This document shows positions 31,396 to 41,552 of a stretch of DNA of 64,000 nt, piece by piece (position 1 is the first letter of the stretch; each line of letters opens with the position of its first letter). The DNA lies in NCBI GenBank assembly GCA_010909165.1, contig MU008168.1, positions 992,001 through 1,056,000 on the forward strand. The letters run 5' to 3'. This stretch comes from Anthoceros angustus. Lineage: Eukaryota > Streptophyta > Anthocerotopsida > Anthocerotales > Anthocerotaceae. The translations under genes and the position numbers were made by a program. The notes under the pieces are model-generated. The model made no database searches and was not told where the DNA came from. It saw only the letters and a program-made list of their open reading frames with translations.

Positions 31396-31984
31396 CCATC
31401 TCCGATCCTCCACGCCTGCCAGCTGCAGGCTTACATGGAGAGCTCGACTTGGAAGGAGAGGCACCACGACCCATCAGCATATCCAAGAAAATGAGCTGCT
31501 CATCAACTCAAGCTGGCTTAAACATGCCGTTCAACCACAGGAGCTCGCCGGACCCCTTACACCGGAAGTCAGGCGACCTAGAGCTCTTGTCATCTCGTCT
31601 GTTGTCCCACCACAAGGCCAGAAAAAATTGTTGCCACAAATGCTCCTGCACCTGGCGACGAGCATGGCTGAAAAATCCGTCCGCACCCACACATTTTCTC
31701 GGAAGTGGAAGTACTGGGCTCCTCACACTACTGCACCTGGGAGCTCCTCGTAGAATCCCTGCATACACGTCAAGTTGTTGGGTCCACAACGGGTCCGGTT
31801 CCCATGATGTGGCCATCGTTCAGGGAGCGCTGTCGGAAGATGAAGCCAACAACAGACTATGGCAGGACGCCAGGTAAATACATACCGTGTATGCCCACAC
31901 CACAGTGAAGCGTAGTGCAGACGGTTTTCTCTTGACTACCGTGGCAGAAGTCACCAATAATACAAGACAATGGGAACGTCATGC

Positions 31985-32205
31985 CAGAACAGGATCTCGT
32001 CTGCGCAGAGCGCGTGCATGCTTTGGCAGTGCACTGTGGGTGGGTACGACTTGAAAGCACCTCTGGCCAATCATATCATCGGGATGTATGTAGGCTGCTT
32101 CTACTCCTCGCTGATTGGACGACGCCAGGCCTGTTCCCAGCATTCCCACGTGGGCTTCCATTCTTCTGGCGCATGCCCGACACGAGCAGCCCGCACAGCT
32201 TAGGT
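31985..32205 (+). pseudogene. Short PPR relic related to gene C
   Basis: Fragments in different frames match consecutive parts of gene C: ERVHALAVHCG (like KRIHALAIRSG), PLANHIIGMY (like FLANHIIAMY) and WASILLAHARHEQPAQL (like WATIISAHARHGQPAQ). At least two frameshifts occur in 220 bp, and nothing continues beyond. It points away from the neighbouring relic at 30700-31395. Confidence 0.6.
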
Positions 32206-32802
32206 ATGTATCAAGTTGATGGATGGACTTCCACATATCTACGACTGCCATCACTGGATGTGAAAGCCAAATAGAACGTCCTTCTCAGTAGTCCAGTCAC
32301 CAGAGGCCAATGACATTCACCGGAAGCCATGGACCAGTCACCAAAGGCCAAGGTCACTCTCAGCTGTCTTCTTCCTGCTGGATATGCACATACAGTATGT
32401 ATGTCTACACTCTACAGCGCTTCAACGCTTCAAGCTTGATGCCTACAGGGCCTATAGTAGAACAACCTACTTACTTTAAGTATGTGTGGCTGAAGTTCAG
32501 CCATTCAGCCTCGGATAAAATTTGCACCCTTGCGTATTAATCTGGGCTGAAGACTTACTATTCCCATTGGCCTACCATCCATGCTACTTCGCCTTGCTGG
32601 TAACTTCACAGTCCTGTATTAGATTTACTTGCGGCCCTTCTGGTGATGGGCTCTCTGTTCTTAGACTGCCCGTAAGGCGAATGATTTTCATTGTAACTGG
32701 AGAAGCAGGGATGACTTTCATCTTAATTTGTTTGCTCACGCTTTCTGCTCAAAGCCCAAAGCCCAAAAATGTGTTTTTCATCATGGGCCAAATATTGTCT
32801 TA
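32206..32802. other. 3' flank of gene D, nothing recognised
   Basis: AT-richer than the PPR genes around it. Short repeats such as CAGTCACCAGAGGCCAA and CAGTCACCAAAGGCCAA (32293 and 32336) recur, but no gene is supported. It probably includes the gene D 3' UTR. Confidence 0.35.
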
Positions 32803-35800
32803 TCACATCCAGCAGCCCAGCTCCCTCAATAACTCATATATCTGAGCCTCTTGTTCATGTCTTCTATCCCCCACTAGAAACATGTGTACTTGTTGCTTAT
32901 GCTCAATCCATGCTTGGCCGGGCTTCTTCCATGCGCCTGTTTTCCGTCTCATATCATCCATTGCCTTTGCATGTTGCCACATGCCCACGTCACTGTAGAT
33001 ATTTGACATTAACACATAAGGTGCTGCTTGTCCTGTATCTACGCTTATAGCACCATCAAAGGCATACTTTCCCAGCACCACATTACCATGTTTCCGACAT
33101 GCAGCCAATAAACACAGCCACATAGTGAAAGTAGGCTGCATTGGCATAGTGGAGAGCAACTCTTCGGCTTTGTTGAAGAGTCCTGCTCTGCCAACCAGAT
33201 CGAGGAGACAAACGTAATGCTCGAGCTCTGCAGCAATGCCATGATCCCTAGTCATGCACTCAAAGTACTCCAACCCTTTATCCACCATGCCAGCATGACT
33301 ACATGCACACAAGAGCATCGTGAGTGTAACTTTATCTGGTCTCACACCTGCAGAACACATGGCCTCATAACAATGTAAGCTTGTCTCATAACTTCCTTGT
33401 TGGGCATATCCACCAATGAGTGTATTCCATGAAACCACATCAGGCTGAGCAAGTGAGTCAAACACGTTTTGAGCCTCCACCATGCTTCCACATTTGCCAT
33501 AGGTATGTATGAGGCTGTTTGCTACAGAAAGATTGCAGTCTAGTCCACTCTCAACGATACTCTGGTGTATGCACTTGCAGATATCTAAGGCTCCTGTAAC
33601 GCAGCACGCTTCCAGAACAGACAGATACGTAGCCTCATCTGATTCCCAGCCTTCTGCTTGCATGTCGGCAAATATTTGTAAAGCCTTGTTCCCGTCACCC
33701 TGCTGGGCATAGCTTTCAATCATGGCATTCCAGCACACAACATTGCGGTGGGGGAGGTTGTCAAACACATGCTGAGCATCCATGATGCTTCCACACTTCG
33801 CATACATCCTAATCAACGTGCTACCGACAAAGACATCAGACTCAAAACCCATGTCAGCTACATCAGCATGTAATTTTTTCCCCTTGTGCAGCGAGTCTAG
33901 TTTAACTCTTTGCCCCTCCACAGAAATATCTTTTTCCATTTGAGCAATGCTACCGCATGCTTGGAGAGCGCTGGCAAACGTCTGAGCATTGGGTCTCACT
34001 CCGGCTTTTCGCATGCTTCCAAAAGTACGCAAGGATTTTTCTCCTTGATGCTGATGAGCGTACGCTGCAATCATGGCACTCCAGGACACGACGTCATGTT
34101 GGGGAAATCTGTCAAACAACTGTTCAGCATCATGGATGCTCCCACATATACATGCACACAAGAGCATCGTGAGTGTAACTTTATCTGGTCTCACACCTGC
34201 AGAACACATGGCCTCATAACAATGTAAGCTTGTCTCATAACTTCCTTGTTGGGCATATCCACCAATGAGTGTATTCCATGAAACCACATCAGGCTGAGCA
34301 AGTGAGTCAAACACGTTTTGAGCCTCCACCATGCTTCCACATTTGCCATAGGTATGTATGAGGCTGTTTGCTACAGAAAGATTGCAGTCTAGTCCACTCT
34401 CAACGATACTCTGGTGTATGCACTTGCAGATATCTAAGGCTCCTGTAACGCAGCACGCTTCCAGAACAGACAGATACGTAGCCTCATCTGATTCCCAGCC
34501 TTCTGCTTGCATGTCGGCAAATATTTGTAAAGCCTTGTTCCCGTCACCCTGCTGGGCATAGCTTTCAATCATGGCATTCCAGCACACAACATTGCGGTGG
34601 GGGAGGTTGTCAAACACATGCTGAGCATCCATGATGCTTCCACACTTCGCATACATCCTAATCAACGTGCTACCGACAAAGACATCAGACTCAAAACCCA
34701 TGTCAGCTACATCAGCATGTAATTTTTTCCCCTTGTGCAGCGAGTCTAGTTTAACTCTTTGCCCCTCCACAGAAATATCTTTTTCCATTTGAGCAATGCT
34801 ACCGCATGCTTGGAGAGCGCTGGCAAACGTCTGAGCATTGGGTCTCACTCCGGCTTTTCGCATGCTTCCAAAAGTACGCAAGGATTTTTCTCCTTGATGC
34901 TGATGAGCGTACGCTGCAATCATGGCACTCCAGGACACGACGTCATGTTGGGGAAATCTGTCAAACAACTGTTCAGCATCATGGATGCTCCCACATATAG
35001 CATACACGCTAACCAAAGTGCTACCCACAAAAATATCTGATTCAGAACCTCGTGCAACAGCTGCTGTATGTACTTCTTTCGCCTTTTGGAGGGACTCAAC
35101 TTTCACATTGTGACCTTCCAAAAGTGTACTTCTCTCCTTCTCTGCAATTGCACCACATGCCTGCAGAGCAATGCCACAAGAATGAGCAGTTGGCCTAATA
35201 CCTTTTCCTTCCATTTGCCAGAAGAGCTGCAAACTTCTTTCCGGTTGTTTCTGTTGTATGTATGCTGAAATCATGGTAGTCCACGTCACCACATTGCGCT
35301 GGGACAATGTGTTAAAGACCTGTTCTGCATCCTTGATGCTCCCACACTTTGAATACATATTGACCAGCGCATTAGAGACAAAAATGTCTAAACCAAATCC
35401 CCTCCTTGCTGCTTCAGCATGTAGTTTCTTCCCCTTCTGCAGCGACTCAGCCCTCACAGCAAACCCACCCACAAGTGTGCCGGCCTCCTTTTCTGCCAGG
35501 ATGCTGCAGGCTTGAAGAGCACCGACAAAGGTTCTGGCATCTGGTTCTATGTCTTGCCCGAGCATTTGTTGGAAAATCTCCATGGCTGTCTTTCCATCAT
35601 TTCGCTGAGTATATGCTGTGAGGATTGCAGTCCAGGATACAGCATCCCGGTGAGACAATGTGTAAAACACTTCTTCAGCATCCTCAATGCTCCCACACTT
35701 TGCATACATACTGACCAGAGAGTTACCAACAAATATGTCGGTTACACATCCCAATCTAGCAGCTTCAGCATGCATTCTTTTCCCATTTTGAAGTGCCTCA

Positions 35801-37457
35801 GGTTTCACAAGCCGGCCATCCAAAAGCTCTCCTTCTTCCTGTTCTGCAATGGTGCTGCATGCATGAAGAGCGCTAACGAAAGTCCTGGCATTTCGTATGA
35901 CCCCCTTATCAGGCATCTGCAAGTAAATCTGCAGAGCTTTCCCTCCCTGGCGTTGCTGAACATATGCTCCAATCATGGCATTCCATGACACCACATCATG
36001 CTGGGAGAATCTGTCGAATACCAGCCTAGCATCCCCGACACTCCCACACTTTGCATACATACTAACCAAAGTGCTGCGGACAGAGGCAACTGATTCGAAA
36101 TTCATGCTTACAGCTGAAGCATGCATCTTCTTTGCCTTATGCAGTGACTCCAATTTGATGCTTTCCAGCTTGACAGGTGTAGCTTCTTCCTGTGCTGCAA
36201 GGGTGCCACATGCTTGAAGAGCACTGACAAAGGTGCATGAAGCAGCCTCGATGCCCTTGTCTTGCATTTTTTTGAAAATCTCCAAGGCCTTTTCTCCGTG
36301 GTCCTGCTGAGCATACGCAGCTATCATTGCATTCCATGAAACCACATCATCCTGGGGCAATCTGTCAAATAAATGTTGTGCATACAGAAGATCCCCACAC
36401 TTGGCATACATGCTGACCAAAGAGTTCCCCACAAACGGGTCGCAGTCACAACCCCGCCTAGCAGCATCAGCATGTATTACCTGTCCCCTGCTCAATGCCA
36501 TCACTTTGAGGTCTTGCCCTCCCACAAATGCACTTTTCTCCTGCTCTGCAAGGGCGGCACAAGCTTGGAGAACACTGACAAACGTCCGAGGATCTGGCCA
36601 AACTTCTTCCTCTTGCATTTGCCAATAAAGCCCTAAGCACGCCTCTGGTTGGTCCTGCTGAGAATATGCAGCCAACATTGCATTCCAGGACACTAAATCA
36701 CGGTGGAATAATCCATCAAACACACACCGAGCATTCTTGATACTCCCGCACTTTGCGTACATGCTCATCAAGCTGTTGCCAACAAAGACATCCGATCCCA
36801 ACCCATGCTTCAAAGCAGCAGCATGAACACGCTGGCCCTTTTCCAGATCTCCCAGCTTACTGCATGCTTTTATTAAGCTAACGAATGTGTAGGCATCCGG
36901 CTGCACTCCATCCTGCTGCATCTGCTCATAACACACTAGAGCCCGCCGGCATTGCCCAGCGTTGCTATACGCTGAAATGACGGCTGTCCAGGAGAAAACA
37001 GTTCGGCGTGACAATTTTCTGAACGCCTGGATTCCATCATCAAGGCTCCCACAATTGACAAGTGTGGTGACTACAAGGTCGCCCAAAAATCTGCTGGAAT
37101 CTAATCCATTGTTTGCCAGATGGGCATGTAACAACTTGGCCTCAGCCAGGGCCTTCTGTTTAGAGCATGCCTGCAACAGATTCTTGTACATTTGTACCGA
37201 TGGCACCTCTCCCTGCTGATCCATGACTCCTAGCACGTCCTGGACCATCCCTTCTTTGCATATTTTCTGGGCTTCAGCTTCACTCAAGACAAAGCTTGTC
37301 CTGCATTCAAACATCTCGTGAGATGACCAAGTGTGGAGATTGCAAATGGCTTGCATCAACTTACCTTTCCTTTCCAGATGTCCAGATAGTTGGATACTCC
37401 TGACGCCCCTTCATCCATGCTTGCAGCTCCATGGAGGCTCTGAAACCTGCTTGCCAT
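32803..37457 (-). CDS. Giant E-type PLS PPR protein lacking the DYW deaminase (gene D)
   Basis: 1518 residues. Preferred model: exon 1 37457-37365 (MASRFQSLHG..., ending IWKGK), intron 37364-37267 with perfect donor AAG|GTAAGT and CAG acceptor, exon 2 37266-32803. The join gives KGKKICKEGMVQDV, aligning with MFCKEGRLDKAL in gene F. The alternative is a single exon from ATG 37356, which lies inside that intron. PLS repeats fill most of the protein; L motifs carry an extra 14-18 residue insertion (as in EKDISVEGQRVKLDS). Residues about 787-1069 are repeated as about 1070-1352. It ends L2/S2, E1/E2, KKPGQAWIEHKQQVHMFLVG and RELGCWM, without deaminase residues. Likely binds organelle RNA and needs a DYW partner. 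Confidence 0.85.
33302..34999 (-). repeat. 849-bp in-frame tandem duplication inside gene D
   Basis: Positions 33302-34150 and 34151-34999 look identical base for base wherever compared; the identity edges fall at 33300 and 34150 on one copy and 34149 and 34999 on the other, with two bases (TA) shared at the junction. The unit is 283 codons, so the frame is kept. The protein junction joins LLCAC of an L motif directly to ICGSIHDAEQ of an S motif, deleting the rest of that L motif. Confidence 0.95.
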
Positions 37458-37556
37458 GATAGTTTCAAGCCTTCCAAATGCCTGAAAAAGGAGAGAACGT
37501 GGAAGATAAGCTGTACTGGGGACAGCACGTGAACAGCTTTTGCTTGGAATGGTTCT
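37458..37556. promoter_or_regulatory. Very short divergent spacer between genes D and E
   Basis: Only 99 bp separate ATG 37457 (gene D, minus) from ATG 37557 (gene E, plus). Both promoters must therefore overlap each other or the opposite 5' ends. An ACGTG core occurs at about 37527-37531. If gene D starts at ATG 37356 instead, the spacer is 200 bp. Confidence 0.5.
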
Positions 37557-40500
37557 ATGATGATGGCCAGTTTTTATGTCCCAGCTCCCAACCCACCGCG
37601 CTGGGAGTGCCTGCACAGTTCGAGACAGTCTCAGCTGGGATGGACTTCAAGAGCAGAAATCGCCAGTGGAGACGCTTGCCAAGTAGAGGCCCTCTGCAAG
37701 GAGGGACGGCTGGACCTGGCTCTGCTCTGCATGGAGCAATCGAGTACTGTGCCGTCGCCGCGCATGTACAAGATCCTCTTGCAGGCGTGCACGAGGACGA
37801 GGGGCCTTGCAGAGGCCAAGTTGGTACATGCTCACTTGGAACACCATGGGTTCGAGTCCAACGGGTTTCTGGGCGACCTTGTTGTCACCACATTCATCAG
37901 CAGTGGGAGCCTTGCAGATGGGCTTCAGGTGTTTCGGAGATTGTCAGACCGGACTGTGGGCTCTTGGACAGCCATCATTTCTGGGTACTGCAATGCTGGC
38001 CAGTTTCGGCAGGCTCTTCTGTGTTATGAGCAGATGCAACAGGATGGTGTGCTGCCCAGTTCGTACACACTCGTCAGCTTGCTCAAAGCCTGTAGCAGGT
38101 TGGAGGACCTGGAAGAGGGAAAGCGGATCCACGCTGCCAGCGTGAAGCATGGGTTTGACTCGAATCCGTTTGTTGCTAACTCTCTTATCAGGATGTACGC
38201 AAAGTGTGGGAGCGTGAACCATGCTCGAAGTGTCTTTGATGGGTTGACCCACCGGGATTTGGTGTCCTGGAATGTTATGTTGGCAGCATACAATCAGGTG
38301 CAGCAAGCAGATCTTGCTCTGCAGATATATGATAGAATGCGGCACGAAGGGGTTATACCAGATACTTGGACATTCGTAAGCACTCTCCTGGCCTGTGGCA
38401 CCCTTGCCGAGAAGGAGAAGAGTGTCGTTCTGGAAGGGCAGCATTTGAAGTTTGAGTCTCTGCAACGGGGGAAGCAGATACATGCCCACGCTTCAAGTGT
38501 GGGTTTTGTGTCAGATGTTTTTGTTGGAAGCACTTTGATTAGCATGTATGCCAAATGTGGCACATTTGAACATGCCCAATATGTATTTGATAGCTTGCCT
38601 CAACACAACATGGTAGTGTGTAATGCGATGCTTGCTGCATGTGTTCAGCACGATGAAGGAGAAAAAGCCCTGCAGATCTATGCACTTCTGCACGACAAAG
38701 GCTTCGTACTTGATTCAAGGACTTTTGTCAGCATTTCGCAAGCATGCAGCTTTCTTGCAGGTAAGGAGGAGATGTTTACTGTGGACGGGCAGAGTATTAA
38801 GGTGGAGTTGTTGCGTAAGGGAAAGCAGATACATGCTGAAGCTAATGAGAGAGGTTTTGCATCCCACATGTTCCTAGCAAGTGCTCTAGTTCACATGTAT
38901 TCAAAGTGTGGCAGCATCATGGATGCGCAGCAGGTGTTTGATGGTTTAGCCCAGCGTGACGTAGTTGTATGGAACTCACTGCTTGCTGCTTACGTTCTGC
39001 ATGCTCAAGGAGACAGGGTGATGCAGATTTGTACGGAAATGCGGAAAGAAAAGGTTACTCTAAATGCTCGGACCTTTGTCAGTGCTCTCCAAGCATGTAG
39101 CATTCTCTCAGAACAGGAGGCAGTTGCACCTGTCGATGGACAATTTGTCAAACTGGAGTCACTGCTGAAGGGGAAGGAACTGCATGCCGAGGCTGCCGGA
39201 ATGGGGTTTGACTCAGACATGTTTGTTGCCATCAATTTAGTTAGTACGTACGCAAAGTGTGGTAATGTCAAGGATGCAAGACTCGTTTTTGACAAACTCA
39301 GCCAACGTGATGTGATGGCATGGAATGCAATGCTTGCAGGATACGTTGAGCAGAACCAAGGAGAACAAGGTCTGGAGATATATGAGGAAATGCAAAGGGC
39401 AGGTGTCAGGCCAGATGCTCAGACGTTTGTCAGCGCTCTTCAGGCTTGTTCCAGCATTGAAGAAAAGGAAGAAATCAAAATCTTAGACAGGCAGCCTGTC
39501 AAGGTGGGTTTGCTTCAAAAGGGTAAGAAAATACATGCTGAAGCTTCTGGGATGGGACTTCAGTCGAACATGTTTCTAAGCAACACCTTACTCAGTCTGT
39601 ATGCGAGATGTGGAAGCATCGAAGATGCAGAGCAGCTATTCGATGGATTGCCAGAGTATAATGTAGTGTCATGGACTGTGATGCTCGCAGCTTGTGTCCA
39701 TTGGGACCAGGGTGATAAGGGTTTACAGATTTATCGACTTATGCAAGACATGGGAGTCAGACCATGTTCTCGGACCTTTGTCAGTGCCCTGCAAGCATGT
39801 ATTGCCGTTGCAGAAGCAGAGAAAAGTGCACTTGTGAGTGGCACGAGGGTAAAAGTGAAGGCATTGCGGGAAGGAAAGGAAATACATTCTGAAGCTGTGC
39901 TGATGGGTGCCGAATTGGACATGTTTGTTGGTAGCACTTTGGTGTGTATGTATGCTAGATGTGGGTGCATCCTGGATGCTCGGCAAGCATTTGACAGTTT
40001 GCTCCAGCGGGATATAGTGGCATGGACTGCCATGCTTGCAGCATATGCCCAGCAGGACCAAGGAGAACAAGGTTTGAGGATATATCAACAAATGCAAGAG
40101 CAAAATGTCAGGCCAACTGCTCAAACCTTTGTCAGTGCCTTTCACGCATGTGGCTCCGCTGCAGAAGAAGAGGTAAGCTTCTTGGTGGATGGGCAAAATG
40201 TCAAAGTGAAGTCCCTCCGGACAGGGAAGCAGATACATGCTGATGCAGCTGAGAATGGTCTCTCTGCAGATGTGGTTGTCAGCAACACCTTGATTAGCAT
40301 GTACTCAAAGTGTGGAAGTCTTAAGGATGCAGAGCAGGTGTTTGAGCAGATGGCCAAACGCGATGTGGTGTCATGGACGGCCATGATCACAGCCTTTGCT
40401 CTGCACGATCAAGGCAAGATGAGGCTGCACCTATTTTCACAGATGCGAGCAGAGGATGTGGAGCTCGATGAGGCAGCAATTCTCTCTGTCCTCGACATCT

Positions 40501-41306
40501 GCAGTGATACTGGAGCCCTGGACATCTGTGTGCACATCCATCAAAGTATTGGAGAGATGGGACTCGAGTGCAGTTCTTCTGTGGCAAATAGTCTTATACA
40601 TGCATATGGCAAATGCGGGAGTATGGTGGATGCCCAATCTGTGTTCGACACTCTCCCACACCCAGATGTGGTCTCATGGAATACTCTAATCGGTGGCTAT
40701 GCAAGAGCAGGATACTGTGAGACGAGTACCAAATGCTACGAACAAATGTGTCTTGCTGGTGTTGAACCAGACAGTGTCACATTTGTGGCAATCCTCTCCG
40801 CGTGCAGTCACGCTGGAATGGTGGATGACGGATTGGAGTATTTTGAAAGGATGACAAGACGTCATGGTATCTGTCCTGAGTTAGAGCATTATCTGTGTGT
40901 GATGGATCTGCTTGGCCGTGCAGGGCTAATTAGCAAAACACAAGAGCTGCTGAGAACAATGCCGATGCAGCCTAATTTCTCGCTGTGGCTGTGTCTGTTG
41001 GGTGCATGCCAAAAGCATGGTAATATAGAGCTGGGGAAGCGAGCCTTCGATGGCGCAATAGATTTAGATTCAAGGCAAGCTGCACCGTATGTTCTAATGT
41101 CCAACATTTATGCATCTGCTGGCCTGTGGAGGCAAGCAAGGGAAATCCATGCCCTGAGACAAAATGCAGGTGCATGGAAGAAGCCTGGCCAGACCTGGAT
41201 TGAGCATGAACACCGCATGCATGTGTTCCAGGTGGGAAACCCTAGGCATCAAAATGACGCCCAGCTGTACAGACTACTGGACGAACTGCGAACACATCTG
41301 AATTAA
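37557..41306 (+). CDS. Giant E-type PLS PPR protein lacking the DYW deaminase (gene E)
   Basis: Intronless, 1249 residues, starting with three consecutive ATG codons. The N-terminus is Ser/Arg-rich (LHSSRQSQLGWTSR) and poor in acids, fitting an organelle transit peptide. Repeats begin at CKEGRLDLALLCMEQ and run as PLS triplets to LSACSHAGMVDDG and DLLGRAGLISKTQELLRTMP. E1/E2 follow (LWLCLLGACQKHGNIELGKR, YVLMSNIYASAGLW) and the PG box is standard, KKPGQTWIEH. The chain ends after VFQVGNPRHQND and DELRTHLN, just where the deaminase would begin. L motifs have the internal insertion (for example after LACGTLA). Paralog of D and F. Predicted site-specific organelle RNA-binding editing factor acting with a deaminase in trans. 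Confidence 0.92.
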   Translation: MMMASFYVPAPNPPRWECLHSSRQSQLGWTSRAEIASGDACQVEALCKEGRLDLALLCMEQSSTVPSPRMYKILLQACTRTRGLAEAKLVHAHLEHHGFESNGFLGDLVVTTFISSGSLADGLQVFRRLSDRTVGSWTAIISGYCNAGQFRQALLCYEQMQQDGVLPSSYTLVSLLKACSRLEDLEEGKRIHAASVKHGFDSNPFVANSLIRMYAKCGSVNHARSVFDGLTHRDLVSWNVMLAAYNQVQQADLALQIYDRMRHEGVIPDTWTFVSTLLACGTLAEKEKSVVLEGQHLKFESLQRGKQIHAHASSVGFVSDVFVGSTLISMYAKCGTFEHAQYVFDSLPQHNMVVCNAMLAACVQHDEGEKALQIYALLHDKGFVLDSRTFVSISQACSFLAGKEEMFTVDGQSIKVELLRKGKQIHAEANERGFASHMFLASALVHMYSKCGSIMDAQQVFDGLAQRDVVVWNSLLAAYVLHAQGDRVMQICTEMRKEKVTLNARTFVSALQACSILSEQEAVAPVDGQFVKLESLLKGKELHAEAAGMGFDSDMFVAINLVSTYAKCGNVKDARLVFDKLSQRDVMAWNAMLAGYVEQNQGEQGLEIYEEMQRAGVRPDAQTFVSALQACSSIEEKEEIKILDRQPVKVGLLQKGKKIHAEASGMGLQSNMFLSNTLLSLYARCGSIEDAEQLFDGLPEYNVVSWTVMLAACVHWDQGDKGLQIYRLMQDMGVRPCSRTFVSALQACIAVAEAEKSALVSGTRVKVKALREGKEIHSEAVLMGAELDMFVGSTLVCMYARCGCILDARQAFDSLLQRDIVAWTAMLAAYAQQDQGEQGLRIYQQMQEQNVRPTAQTFVSAFHACGSAAEEEVSFLVDGQNVKVKSLRTGKQIHADAAENGLSADVVVSNTLISMYSKCGSLKDAEQVFEQMAKRDVVSWTAMITAFALHDQGKMRLHLFSQMRAEDVELDEAAILSVLDICSDTGALDICVHIHQSIGEMGLECSSSVANSLIHAYGKCGSMVDAQSVFDTLPHPDVVSWNTLIGGYARAGYCETSTKCYEQMCLAGVEPDSVTFVAILSACSHAGMVDDGLEYFERMTRRHGICPELEHYLCVMDLLGRAGLISKTQELLRTMPMQPNFSLWLCLLGACQKHGNIELGKRAFDGAIDLDSRQAAPYVLMSNIYASAGLWRQAREIHALRQNAGAWKKPGQTWIEHEHRMHVFQVGNPRHQNDAQLYRLLDELRTHLN

Positions 41307-41552
41307 CCCATATTGAGCCCGTGAAAACTAGTCCCTAGGGCTAGGTTATAATCCAAGCTGAAGCTCTAACCCACCTATCTCTGCGCTTGGGGCAATGACG
41401 CAGTTCATGAGGTTAATCCGAGACGCGTCAATTGCTGGTTGAAAACTTTTTCCAACCCCCCTCTTGGGCCTTCCGGGGCCCCTGAGAATTTATGGAAGGC
41501 ACACGCCATCGGCTGCGCCTCACAAGTGAATATCAAAATGGAAGAACGAAAT
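41307..41552. other. Tail-to-tail spacer between genes E and F
   Basis: 246 bp holding both 3' ends. A CCCCCTCTTGGGCCTTCCGGGGCCCC-like GC-rich segment (41456-41482) can form a small hairpin and might act in 3' end formation. No gene. Confidence 0.4.

Noticed and set aside
32803-37359. Gene D starting at the far left codon of its open frame (37359)
   Set aside because: That codon is TTG. The nearest ATG is 37356, and a spliced start at 37457 gives better alignment with paralogs.
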